DNA of 64,000 nt from Muribaculaceae bacterium (GCA_009775195.1 VSPF01000001.1:1-64000); one strand, 5' to 3'. Counted from the stretch's first letter, positions 7,145 to 15,211 are shown. The notes: generated by a model from the sequence alone, not told the origin. A program made the numbers and translations.

Positions 7145-7177
7145 TTTGGTAAAAAAGAGAAAAAATCACTAACTTTG
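7145..7177 (+). promoter_or_regulatory. sppA promoter (TTTG-N21-TAACTTTG)
   Basis: -33 box TTTG at 7145-7148 and -7 box TAACTTTG at 7170-7177, 21 nt apart. Transcription would begin near 7184, leaving a leader of about 80 nt before sppA. It probably serves the sppA-lpxK-punA-thiL run. Confidence 0.7.
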
Positions 7178-7264
7178 TAACGAGTATGTGCGGAGATGTG
7201 TATATCTCTGCCCATTATTCGCACCAACACGTTTTAAATAAACTCATTACATATCTCTGCAGCA

Positions 7265-9031
7265 ATGCTAAAACGATTTTTTATCTCGATGCTCGGCACT
7301 ATGGCCGGCTTGTGGGTGGCACTATTTCTATTGTTTTTCGCCGGGATGCTCGCCCTGGGCATAGCCATAGGCAAAGGCAGCGGCGACAGCATGGTAAAAG
7401 TTGAAAAACACTCGGCCCTATATTTCGACCTGTCCGGCGAAGTTGCCGAGAGGGTGCAGCCTGCCGATTTCATGCAACTGTTGCAACAGGCCGAAAACAA
7501 CACACCCACACTCGAGGATATGCTCCTGGCACTGAAAGCCGCTGCCGACGACGACAAAATCGAAGGCCTCTATCTCAACTGCTCGGGCGCAGCCATGGGC
7601 ATGGCCGCCCGCGAGGAACTGCTCGAAGCCATATACGCCTTCCAGGAGTCGGGCAAATGGGTATACGCCTATTCCGACAACTACGGCGAGGGCGACTATA
7701 TGATTGCCACCACTGCCGACTGCGTAGCCCTCAACCCCGTCGGCTCTATCGACATACACGGTCTTGGCGGCATGTCGCCATTCTTCAAGGGCCTGCTCGA
7801 CAAAGTCGGCATAAAGATGCAGATTATCAAAGTAGGCACATACAAGAGCGCCGTAGAGCCGTTTATACTCACATCGATGAGCGAACCGGCAAAAGAGCAG
7901 ATGCAGCAGTACCTCGACTCGATATGGAGCTACATGTCGGCCACCATGGCCGACAATCGCGGCCTCAGCGTCGACAGCATACGCGCCATGGCATCGCAGA
8001 TGATTTCTACACGCCAGGCCGAGACTTTTATCGCCGACGGCCTCGCCGACACGCTGGTTTACCGCCGCCAAAGCGACGACATATTGCGCGACTACCTCGG
8101 CCTCGATGCCGACAAAGACCTACGCCTCGTAACCCCGGCAGACTATCTGACAGCCAAGAACATCATCAACGACAAAGGCGGCAGCGACCACATAGCCATA
8201 TTATATGCCATAGGCGACATTTCTGACAGCGGCAAGGAAGGCATCGTAGGCCCCGACATGGTGGGCAATATCGTGAGCCTTGCCAACGACGACCACGTAA
8301 AAGGCATGGTATTCCGCGTCAACTCTCCCGGCGGCAGCGCTTTTGCCTCGGAGCAGATTTGGGAGGCCCTCGAGTATTTCAAGAGCAAGGGCAAGCCCCT
8401 ATATGTGTCGATGGGCGACTATGCCGCATCGGGCGGTTACTATATAAGCTGCGGTGCCGACTCAATCTTCGCCGACCGCACCACCATCACAGGCTCAATC
8501 GGCGTCTTCGGCATGATACCCGACCTCTCGGGCCTCGTGACCGACAAACTCGGCGTGACATTCACCACAGTGGAGACCAACCCCAACGCCGCCGGCATCA
8601 ACGGTCTCGAGCCGATGACTCCCGCGCAGCACGCCGCCATGCAGCAGAGCGTCGACAATATCTACGAACTCTTCACGAGCCGTGTCGCCCAGGGACGCGG
8701 ACTGAGCCAGGACTATGTCAAGAGCATTGCCGAAGGCCGCGTATGGGTAGGCACATCGGCCCTGCGCCTCGGACTCGTCGATGCCATAGGCTCGCTCGAG
8801 ACGGCAGTCTATGCCATGGCTTACGACTTAGACCTCAACGAGACCGACGTGGTGCGCTACCCCAAGACCGAAAGCAACATCTGGGAACAGGTAATACGCC
8901 AGGCCGGCGGCATCGACCAGCTCAAGGCAGCCGGATATGATGCCGAGACTATGCGCTATATCAACACCGTGCGCCGCATCACCACCGCCAACCCAATACA
9001 GGCACGCATCGAGCCGATAATATTCAAATAA
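7265..9031 (+). CDS. sppA: Signal peptide peptidase SppA, long (67K) type
   Basis: A 588-residue inner-membrane serine protease that degrades cleaved signal peptides. One N-terminal membrane anchor (about residues 7-36) is followed by two tandem SppA domains, as in the E. coli enzyme. The Ser/Lys dyad is visible: the general base Lys194 in VGTYKSAVEPF of the first domain and the nucleophile Ser358 in VNSPGGSAFASE of the second. A GDYAASGGYYIS segment follows. It is the first gene of a plus-strand run with lpxK (57 nt downstream) and has its own promoter at 7145-7177. Confidence 0.95.
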   Translation: MLKRFFISMLGTMAGLWVALFLLFFAGMLALGIAIGKGSGDSMVKVEKHSALYFDLSGEVAERVQPADFMQLLQQAENNTPTLEDMLLALKAAADDDKIEGLYLNCSGAAMGMAAREELLEAIYAFQESGKWVYAYSDNYGEGDYMIATTADCVALNPVGSIDIHGLGGMSPFFKGLLDKVGIKMQIIKVGTYKSAVEPFILTSMSEPAKEQMQQYLDSIWSYMSATMADNRGLSVDSIRAMASQMISTRQAETFIADGLADTLVYRRQSDDILRDYLGLDADKDLRLVTPADYLTAKNIINDKGGSDHIAILYAIGDISDSGKEGIVGPDMVGNIVSLANDDHVKGMVFRVNSPGGSAFASEQIWEALEYFKSKGKPLYVSMGDYAASGGYYISCGADSIFADRTTITGSIGVFGMIPDLSGLVTDKLGVTFTTVETNPNAAGINGLEPMTPAQHAAMQQSVDNIYELFTSRVAQGRGLSQDYVKSIAEGRVWVGTSALRLGLVDAIGSLETAVYAMAYDLDLNETDVVRYPKTESNIWEQVIRQAGGIDQLKAAGYDAETMRYINTVRRITTANPIQARIEPIIFK

Positions 9032-9088
9032 GCCTGACCGGGGTATTAGTTATCAGAGTCGAATTCGAACTGCGATTTAAATGAACTG

Positions 9089-10192
9089 ATGAAAAACAAC
9101 AGCATACTGTCGAAAATTATACTGTTGCCCTGCTCCAAACTCTACGGAGCAGCTACATTTATGCGCAATAAATTTTTTGACTGGCACATACTCAAAGAAG
9201 TCGAGTTCGACATACCCGTAATCGCCGTCGGCAACCTCGCCGTCGGCGGCACAGGCAAAACCCCTCACGTAGAATATATAGTAGACAAGATGCGCCGCAA
9301 CCGCAAGGTTGCCGTACTCAGCCGTGGCTACAAGCGCGAGACTCACGGCTTTGTAATGGCCGGGCGCAACTCTATGCCACGCGACATCGGCGACGAGTCA
9401 TACCAAATCTATCGCAAATTCGGCGGCGAAGTAATCGTGGCCGTTTGCGAAGACCGCGTACACGGCATACGCGAACTGCTGCGCACAAACCCGTCTATCG
9501 AGATGATAGTGCTCGACGACGCCTTCCAACACCGCTATGTCAAGCCGACAGTATCGATAGTCATCACCGAGTACTCGCGGCCGGTCTACGAAGACGCGAT
9601 GCTGCCCTACGGGCGCCTGCGCGAACCGGCACGCGGGCTAAACCGCGCGAATATGGTAATCGTGGGCAAGTGCCCCGACACCCTCAAGCCCGCCGACTAC
9701 CGAGCCGAAATCAACCACTACAACGTCATGCCGTGGCAATACCTCTTCTTCTCGCACATCAACTACCAGCCCCTCGCCCCGGTATTTGACGACGTGGCCA
9801 CGTCGGTGCCCTATCTCGACTGGCTCAACGAGGGCGACTCGGTATTGGCAATAGCCGGCATCGGCAACCCAAGGCCGTTTATAAAGCATATCAAGAGCTA
9901 TCAGGCCAAGGTGAAGGTCGACATCTACCCCGACCATCACCAATACACCAAGAAAGATATCGACCACATACTGGCGCGCTACAAGCAGCTCAAAGGCTGG
10001 CAGCGCATCATCATCACCACAGAAAAAGACGCTGTGCGCCTGGCCGCAAACCCCTACTATCCCCACGAGCTACGCGCCGTGACTTTCTATCTGCCCGTCA
10101 AGGTAGAGTTCGAATACCCGGTGCAGCAACCGACATTCGAAGAAGCCATCGAAAAGGTAATACGCGAAAAAATGCGTTCGCGTCAGCAATAA
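9089..10192 (+). CDS. lpxK: Tetraacyldisaccharide 4'-kinase
   Basis: LpxK phosphorylates the 4' position of the lipid A disaccharide precursor at the cytoplasmic face of the inner membrane. The 367-residue protein has the Walker A loop AVGNLAVGGTGKTPHVEY (about residues 46-63), the SRGYKRET and GDES motifs after it, and DDAFQHRYV, the family's Asp-Asp-x-Phe-Gln-His box. The length is usual for Bacteroidota. Its stop is directly followed by the open frame of the phosphorylase gene. Confidence 0.95.
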   Translation: MKNNSILSKIILLPCSKLYGAATFMRNKFFDWHILKEVEFDIPVIAVGNLAVGGTGKTPHVEYIVDKMRRNRKVAVLSRGYKRETHGFVMAGRNSMPRDIGDESYQIYRKFGGEVIVAVCEDRVHGIRELLRTNPSIEMIVLDDAFQHRYVKPTVSIVITEYSRPVYEDAMLPYGRLREPARGLNRANMVIVGKCPDTLKPADYRAEINHYNVMPWQYLFFSHINYQPLAPVFDDVATSVPYLDWLNEGDSVLAIAGIGNPRPFIKHIKSYQAKVKVDIYPDHHQYTKKDIDHILARYKQLKGWQRIIITTEKDAVRLAANPYYPHELRAVTFYLPVKVEFEYPVQQPTFEEAIEKVIREKMRSRQQ

Positions 10193-10267
10193 ATGCCCTC
10201 AAAACCGAACCCGGCCCAATGCGCCGGTGTTAATCTGAAAGTAACAAACATAAAACAAGCTACCCCT

Positions 10268-11080
10268 ATGCTCGAAAAAATCAAACAAACCGCCGACTTC
10301 CTGCGCCAGCGCGCCGGCGAGATGCCCAAACTTGCCATCATCCTCGGCACCGGCCTTGGCAACCTTGTCGACCATATCGAAGAAAAACTCTATATACCCT
10401 ACTCCGAAATACCCAACTTCCCCGTCTCGACCGTACAGGGCCACAGCGGCAACCTGATTTTCGGCAAGATGGGCGGCAAGCGCGTCATGGCCATGCAGGG
10501 CCGCTTCCACTACTACGAAGGCTACGACATGAAGGCTGTCACCTTCCCCGTGCGCGTTTTCAAGGCCCTCGGTGTAGAGACACTCTTCGTCAGCAACGCT
10601 GCCGGCGGCATGAACAAGGAATTTAAAGTAGGCGACGTGATGATTATCACCGACCACATCAACCTCTTCCCCGAAAATCCCCTGCGCGGCAAAAACCACG
10701 ACGAACTCGGCCCGCGCTTCCCGGCAATGACCGAGGCTTACGATAAAAAACTGGTGGCTCTCGCCGACCAGATTGGCACCGAGAAGAGTCTGCGCCTGAT
10801 GCACGGCGTATATATCGGCACACCCGGCCCCACATTTGAGACTCCGGCCGAATATGAGTACTTCCGTATCATCGGCGGCGACGCCGTGGGTATGTCGACC
10901 GTGCCCGAAGTCATTGTCGCAAACCATGCCGGCATGCGCGTGTTCGGCCTGTCGGTAATCACCGACCTCGGAGGCAAAGACATCACCGAAGTGCCCACCC
11001 ACGAAGAGGTACAGAAAGCCGCAATCAAAGCCCAGCCCACTGTCGAAGCCATCGTCAAGGAGATGGTAGCACGCTGCTAA
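10268..11080 (+). CDS. punA: Purine nucleoside phosphorylase
   Basis: The frame is open from 10193, but homology begins at MLEKIKQTADFLRQRAG, so the start is set there (270 residues). It is a trimeric-type phosphorylase that splits purine nucleosides with phosphate in salvage. Motifs in order: IILGTGLGNL (phosphate loop), VQGHSGNLIFG, MQGRFHYYEGY, SNAAGGMN, GTPGPTFETPAEYE, GDAVGMSTVPEVIVANH. The base-contacting position that is Asn in human PNP is Asp here (VITDLGG), which could loosen specificity toward 6-aminopurines. It is followed 4 nt later by thiL. Confidence 0.9.
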   Translation: MLEKIKQTADFLRQRAGEMPKLAIILGTGLGNLVDHIEEKLYIPYSEIPNFPVSTVQGHSGNLIFGKMGGKRVMAMQGRFHYYEGYDMKAVTFPVRVFKALGVETLFVSNAAGGMNKEFKVGDVMIITDHINLFPENPLRGKNHDELGPRFPAMTEAYDKKLVALADQIGTEKSLRLMHGVYIGTPGPTFETPAEYEYFRIIGGDAVGMSTVPEVIVANHAGMRVFGLSVITDLGGKDITEVPTHEEVQKAAIKAQPTVEAIVKEMVARC

Positions 11081-11084
11081 AACT

Positions 11085-12143
11085 ATGTCAGAAATATCTT
11101 CATTAGGCGAATTCGGCCTTATCGACCGCCTTACCGAAGGTCTCGAAATCACAAACAGTTCAACCTCGGTAGCCGTCGGCGACGATGCCGCCATACTCAA
11201 CTACCCGGCCGATAGCGACATACTCGTCACAACCGACCTACTGCTCGAGAATGTGCACTTCGACCTGACCTACGTGCCCCTCAAGCACCTGGGCTACAAG
11301 GCTGCCGTGGTCAACTTCTCCGACGTATACGCCATGAACGGCCAGCCCCGCCAAATCACGGTGTCGCTCGGCATATCGAAGCGCTTTACCGTAGAGCATA
11401 TCGAGGAGCTCTATGCCGGCATACGCATAGCCTGTATGCAATACGGCGTAGACATTGTCGGGGGAGACACCACCGCCTCGCACCAGGGCCTGGTAATATC
11501 TATCACGTGTATCGGCGAGGCTCCCAAGGGTAAGGCCGTGCGGCGCAACGGTGCCCGCGATACAGACCTAATCTGCGTCAGCGGCGACCTGGGAGCGGCA
11601 TACATGGGCCTCCAGTTGCTCGAACGCGAAAAAGTGGCATCGGCCGGACAAAAAGATTTCGAGCCCGACTTTGCCGGCAAGGAATACCTCGTAGAGCGCC
11701 AGCTCAAACCCGAGGCCCGCCGCGACATCATCGAAGAGTTGGCAAATGCCGGCATCGTGCCCACGGCCATGATGGATATAAGCGACGGACTTTCGTCAGA
11801 ACTTATACATATATGTAAGGACAGCCACACCGGGTGCCGCGTGTACGAAGACCGCATACCTATCGACTACCAGACCGCCATAATGGCCGAGGAACTGAAC
11901 ATGAACCTCGTGACGGCCGCTCTAAATGGAGGCGAAGACTACGAGCTATTGTTTACCGTACCACTCACCGACCACGAAAAGGTAGAGAAATTAAAGGGTG
12001 TCAAAGTCATCGGCTACATCTGCAAGGAAGAGCTCGGCTGTGCGCTTGTCACTCGCGACGGCGGCGAAATACGCCTCCGCGCCCAAGGCTTCAACCCCCT
12101 CAAAGAAGACGAAACCCAGCAAGAAGACCAAGCACCAAATTGA
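11085..12143 (+). CDS. thiL: Thiamine-monophosphate kinase
   Basis: ThiL makes thiamine diphosphate from thiamine monophosphate and ATP. The 352-residue protein has the family's FGLIDRLTEG start, the metal-binding VGDDAAIL and TTDLLLENVHFD, VNFSDVYAMNG, VGGDTTAS and MMDISDGLSSEL motifs. The last 15 residues are a charged tail (KEDETQQEDQ). It ends the sppA-lpxK-punA-thiL run and is followed by a hairpin-rich noncoding stretch. Confidence 0.94.
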   Translation: MSEISSLGEFGLIDRLTEGLEITNSSTSVAVGDDAAILNYPADSDILVTTDLLLENVHFDLTYVPLKHLGYKAAVVNFSDVYAMNGQPRQITVSLGISKRFTVEHIEELYAGIRIACMQYGVDIVGGDTTASHQGLVISITCIGEAPKGKAVRRNGARDTDLICVSGDLGAAYMGLQLLEREKVASAGQKDFEPDFAGKEYLVERQLKPEARRDIIEELANAGIVPTAMMDISDGLSSELIHICKDSHTGCRVYEDRIPIDYQTAIMAEELNMNLVTAALNGGEDYELLFTVPLTDHEKVEKLKGVKVIGYICKEELGCALVTRDGGEIRLRAQGFNPLKEDETQQEDQAPN

Positions 12144-12320
12144 CAAAAAAAACAAGAGTTGTGTCAAAATGAGAAGTCGTCGGAGACGACGCTTTTGTGG
12201 TTAACACCACCATCATTGGTGGGGACTGACTAAAATCTCTAAGACAAAAGACCTCGCAGAGGTCGCAAACGACATATTCCCAGCCGATTGCGACCTCTCC
12301 GAGGATTATTATCAATAACA
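12144..12320. other. Hairpin-rich noncoding stretch after thiL
   Basis: No gene is seen. Four inverted repeats follow each other: TTGACA/TGTCAA (12140-12167), GTCGTC/GACGAC (12176-12190, followed by GCTTTTG), CCACCA/TGGTGG (12207-12222), and a 17-bp pair with one mismatch at 12252-12268 and 12288-12304 (arms CCTCGCAGAGGTCGCAA and its near-complement, 19-nt loop). One or more probably end thiL transcription. The last is unusually long for a terminator and has no U-tract. Confidence 0.5.
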
Positions 12321-12369
12321 GTTCGGCCGGCGCGTGGGTGCATGCCATATCTGAACTACATCCATGTTA
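12321..12369 (+). repeat. Direct repeat, left copy, flanking the lipoprotein pair
   Basis: A 49-bp segment starting GTTCGGCCGG that is found again at 14239-14286. Between the two copies TGGGTGC, GCCATATC and GAACTAC are identical, with only scattered differences and a 2-nt gap. Each copy is itself bounded by GTTC...GAAC. The copies enclose the two lipoprotein genes and their leader. Confidence 0.6.
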
Positions 12370-12432
12370 GCCCCAGTATTCCGAACGGCACGTAAAGTGT
12401 TGTGTGATGTCGGTAAACACGAAAGTAGTAGA

Positions 12433-13356
12433 TTATTCATCCTTGACCATATTGAATTTAGCTGAGATTTCGCGCTGGTCGATGGCTTGGCGCAGGTTGA
12501 AGCGGCGTCGCTGGGTGAGATAGCCGGGCTTTTCGCATGTTACCTCTATCTGGACGTTCCCGGAGTTTTCGAGAGTGAGACCACGGATGTCGAAGCTCTC
12601 GGTCGACTCATATGGTGTTGTGCCAAGGTATGTCGAATTGGAGTTGTGGACGTCGGGAGTAGAGGAAATCACGCGCCAGTATACGTCGCAGCCGCGAGGT
12701 GCGGATTCAATGAACCAGCGGATAATGGTGTTTTCAAGGGCTGTGTCGCCATTACCGTGGACCTGCTGGAGCGGTGCCTGCTGAGCGGTTCGAGGAACAC
12801 TGAGTTTTGAGGCAATAGCTTGCCAATTGAGTTGTGACAAAGCGCGGACATACGCGGCATTGAGAGCGGAAGCCACGCTTTGATTGCCGACCACAGTGTA
12901 GTTCACGGAAACCGGGGCCGCATTGAATAGGATTTCATTGGCCGGACTCACCAGAGAATAGGTGAGTTCAATTTCCACCCTTGGCGGCATCCGCAAAGAA
13001 GCGTACACAAATTTGGTGATATCGACACGGAGAACCCTGTCGTTCTGCGGGTCCAGCCCAACCATGAAACCAGACGCAGAGGCATATTGTCGCAATCCGA
13101 TTAACGCATAGTTCTGAACCGACGGATTGGGAATTGCCCTTACGACATCCATTACAGATGCATCTGGAGCCGTTACGGCAAAGTTGAGCCCGTATGTCAT
13201 ACCGTTGTACCGGGGCAGACTGGCTGGATTGGAGTAGTTCAAATCAATTTTGGACGTTCCAACCAGGGTGGACATTGGCCTGCTTGAACCGCAGGAAGAA
13301 ATTACGATTGCGGAGATAAGTGATGCTGCCGCAAGCAGTGATTGAAACAAACGCAT
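12433..13356 (-). CDS. Predicted lipoprotein of unknown function (307 residues)
   Basis: The signal peptide MRLFQSLLAAASLISAIVIS is followed by SCGSS, so the lipidated Cys is residue 22. The mature part starts with a domain I do not recognise (residues about 40-200, VFYASLR/VEIELTYSL-type strands). The C-terminal region (CDVYWRVISSTP...YLGTTPYESTESFDIRGL...VQIEVTCEKPGY) resembles a PEGA-like surface beta domain. It lies 3 nt downstream of a second lipoprotein with an almost identical signal peptide, and both sit inside a direct-repeat-flanked pocket. Location: periplasmic face of a membrane or cell surface. Confidence 0.75.
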   Translation of the reverse strand: MRLFQSLLAAASLISAIVISSCGSSRPMSTLVGTSKIDLNYSNPASLPRYNGMTYGLNFAVTAPDASVMDVVRAIPNPSVQNYALIGLRQYASASGFMVGLDPQNDRVLRVDITKFVYASLRMPPRVEIELTYSLVSPANEILFNAAPVSVNYTVVGNQSVASALNAAYVRALSQLNWQAIASKLSVPRTAQQAPLQQVHGNGDTALENTIIRWFIESAPRGCDVYWRVISSTPDVHNSNSTYLGTTPYESTESFDIRGLTLENSGNVQIEVTCEKPGYLTQRRRFNLRQAIDQREISAKFNMVKDE

Positions 13357-13359
13357 GGC

Positions 13360-13902
13360 TTAGTCGTTTTTGAGTCGGATAAGTTTGGCACTCACGGTAG
13401 TGGAGTAGACGACAGTCTTGCCATGGCCCTGGGTCATGCTCTGGGTGATGGGTTCGAGAATTCCGTCAGCATTGAGGCTATGTACCTGTGCTATGATTTT
13501 GGAGATAGCCACACGGCGGGCGAATTCCTCTCCGTTGGGCAGGGTGGTTGCCGGTGCACGATATTCAGATTCGAAATACCCCAAAGCTGCGACTCCGGAG
13601 AATTTATTAAGCGACCATCCGCTTTGGTCATTGAACGAAAATTCATAGCTAAAAGAGCCGGCCGGGTCTTCGATGCGTACATTATTAGCATTGTACGTAA
13701 CCTGGACATCGGCAGTCGCCGACACAGTATTTATTACAGTGTAGTCGGAGCGCTTAAGGTTCAGTGAGCTGAATGGTACAGCGGAAGCCGTGCTGACGGC
13801 ATGGGGGATGACAAGAGTTGTCGGTTTTGACGAGCCGCACGACGAGATTATCATAGCCGAGAAAATAGAGGCGGCAGCGAGTAAAGTTTGAAAAGTTCTC
13901 AT
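13360..13902 (-). CDS. Predicted lipoprotein, paralogue of the next gene at the N-terminus
   Basis: Start set at the ATG encoding MRTFQTLLAAASIFSAMIIS; the frame is open further up, but there it only crosses the structured leader. Cys22 in SSCGSSKP is the lipidation site. The 180-residue product has a beta-rich mature part with no known domain (VQVTYNANNVRIEDPAGSFS). The signal peptide matches that of the downstream lipoprotein at most positions while the mature parts differ, suggesting duplication then divergence. The predicted promoter at 14189-14219 gives an unusually long, folded leader. Confidence 0.72.
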   Translation of the reverse strand: MRTFQTLLAAASIFSAMIISSCGSSKPTTLVIPHAVSTASAVPFSSLNLKRSDYTVINTVSATADVQVTYNANNVRIEDPAGSFSYEFSFNDQSGWSLNKFSGVAALGYFESEYRAPATTLPNGEEFARRVAISKIIAQVHSLNADGILEPITQSMTQGHGKTVVYSTTVSAKLIRLKND

Positions 13903-13994
13903 GGATGAGTGGTTTTGAAAATGATTAGCTGCGAGTCCCGGCAGGAGAACTAAACTGAGGTATGGACACAAAAAACGTGGACTCGAACTTTTGT

Positions 13995-14116
13995 TTGTTT
14001 CTGAGGTATCGCCAAACACCGTGCAATCAAACAAGTAAAAGCCCACGCTATAGAGCGTGAGCATTAACTTTTACTCTTGATTGCTTCTATAAAAATTTGG
14101 CGATTTTCAGAAACAA
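13995..14116. repeat. Nested 122-nt imperfect palindrome
   Basis: Five paired blocks share one centre near 14051. From outside in they are TTGTTTCTGA/TCAGAAACAA (13995-14004 with 14107-14116), ATCGCCAAA/TTTGGCGAT (14008-14016 with 14096-14104), GCAATCAA/TTGATTGC (14023-14030 with 14077-14084), AGTAAAAG/CTTTTACT (14034-14041 with 14068-14075), and CACGCT/AGCGTG (14044-14049 with 14054-14059). That is 41 base pairs in total. Read on the minus strand it lies in the leader of the lipoprotein operon. It could be a regulatory RNA fold or a small palindromic (MITE-like) insertion. The surrounding 13903-14449 holds no gene. Confidence 0.75.
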
Positions 14117-14188
14117 GAATAAAGCTAACGCTTTTTATTTATGTCCTTGATAAAAATTTACTTCATTGGCAAAAATATTTGTTCGCGG

Positions 14189-14219
14189 CAAATTTAATAA
14201 AATATTTTATGATACACAA
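14189..14219 (-). promoter_or_regulatory. Promoter of the lipoprotein pair (TTG-N20-TAAATTTG)
   Basis: On the minus strand a TTG (14219-14217) and a TAAATTTG -7 box (14196-14189) are 20 nt apart. Transcription would start near 14182 and run through the nested palindrome before the start codon at 13902, giving a leader of about 280 nt. Confidence 0.5.
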
Positions 14220-14238
14220 CAGCACGTATAAAAAACGT

Positions 14239-14286
14239 GTTCAGCCGGTGTGGGTGCGCGCCATATCAGAACTACCACTCCATTAA
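14239..14286 (+). repeat. Direct repeat, right copy, flanking the lipoprotein pair
   Basis: Second copy of the repeat at 12321-12369, starting GTTCAGCCGG and containing TGGGTGC, GCCATATC and GAACTAC. The two copies are in the same orientation, about 1.9 kb apart. They are candidates for an interspersed repeat or for footprints of a cassette insertion. Confidence 0.6.
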
Positions 14287-14393
14287 ACTATAATATGCAA
14301 GATTCCCATGAAAAACAAAACTTTTAGGGGCCAGTCGAAATATCGGTGCATATTAGGGATTATCAACGATAAGAGCTCGACCCGTTTAAACAA

Positions 14394-14433
14394 CAACACC
14401 CCCGGGAGATTGGAAGGTCTCCCGGGGGTGTTG
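14394..14433 (-). terminator. Strong rho-independent-type hairpin
   Basis: A perfect 16-bp GC-rich stem (arm CAACACCCCCGGGAGA, 8-nt loop) lies just downstream of the MBL-like gene on the minus strand. On that strand it is followed by the T-rich stretch TTGTTTAAAC. It is a good terminator for that gene. Confidence 0.8.
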
Positions 14434-14449
14434 ATTTCACTATGGCGGG

Positions 14450-15001
14450 TCAGTCTTGATATGTTGCCATCTTTGTTACCGATATCTTGGCAGCGAAGAC
14501 GTCGGCAACGCTTTCGGCCACTATGGCGAGGGCGACTGAAGGATGTTCGGTCGCTATGCGCTGTATTAGCACCTCGGTGCGCTTCTTGTCGGTCTCCTCG
14601 CCCAAGGCTCCGCCGAAAAATACGGTGGCATCCCCTGCTGTCACATAGTAGGCTATGCCCGAGCCGGCATCGAAGGCCTCAACGTTGATACCCTTGCCGG
14701 CAACATCCTCTATGCGGTCGCCGGCACTCATCCAGGCTATGGGCATATCATCGTGGATTTCGCGTGTGGGTATGTCGTTACTCAGCACATAGACGCGCCT
14801 GTGCGACTGGGCCATATTGAATATGTCGGTGTCGAAGGTATAGCGGTGATTGTGGGTGACGAAGAATACTACGGCTTTTTCGGGTTGTTCGCGCAGGGCT
14901 TTCTCTACATGGTGGCCCTGGTCGCGGGTATAGTCGAAGACAAGTATCGAATCGGGTAATTCGAGCATGTAGCCCGAACGTTCGAGTTTAGTTATGTGCA
15001 T
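14450..15001 (-). CDS. Metallo-beta-lactamase-fold protein with degenerate metal site
   Basis: A 183-residue soluble protein. The opening (MHITKLERSGYMLELPDSILVFDY) and the FFVTHNHRYTFDTDIF segment are those of small MBL-fold hydrolases. The usual H-x-H-x-D-H box is THNHRYTF here: the Asp and last His are missing, so normal two-metal chemistry is unlikely unless other residues replace them. AYYVTAGDATVFFGGAL, near the usual 'T.G..ilfGGDL' strand, supports the fold. It is a single gene with a strong terminator; 243 nt follow before purH on the other strand. The substrate is unknown. Confidence 0.65.
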   Translation of the reverse strand: MHITKLERSGYMLELPDSILVFDYTRDQGHHVEKALREQPEKAVVFFVTHNHRYTFDTDIFNMAQSHRRVYVLSNDIPTREIHDDMPIAWMSAGDRIEDVAGKGINVEAFDAGSGIAYYVTAGDATVFFGGALGEETDKKRTEVLIQRIATEHPSVALAIVAESVADVFAAKISVTKMATYQD

Positions 15002-15180
15002 GGTTTGTGTGTTTTTAAGTTTTTAATTGTATTACTGATTAATAAACACACGAGACCCGGCTAAGGTTTATAAAAACACGATAGAACGATTGCACAAGTG
15101 CGAACATATCCCAAATAGTGGCACCAAGACATTAAATAATGTTAAATATCAAAAAGCGGTCAATTTGCCAAAGAGTAGAA

Positions 15181-15211
15181 TTTAAGGAGCGGTGATTTTT
15201 TTGTAATTTTG
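15181..15211 (+). promoter_or_regulatory. purH promoter (TTTA-N19-TAATTTTG)
   Basis: -7 box TAATTTTG at 15204-15211 with a TTTA -33 box (one mismatch) at 15181-15184. It sits 34 nt before the purH start. The rest of 15002-15180 shows no gene. No PurR or guanidine/purine riboswitch fold was recognised. Confidence 0.6.

Noticed and set aside
10199..11200. Long open frame on the minus strand across the phosphorylase gene
   Set aside because: Exact antisense of punA/thiL; the translation is rich in Ala, Val, His and Gly as expected from GC-rich codon shadows, with no domain.
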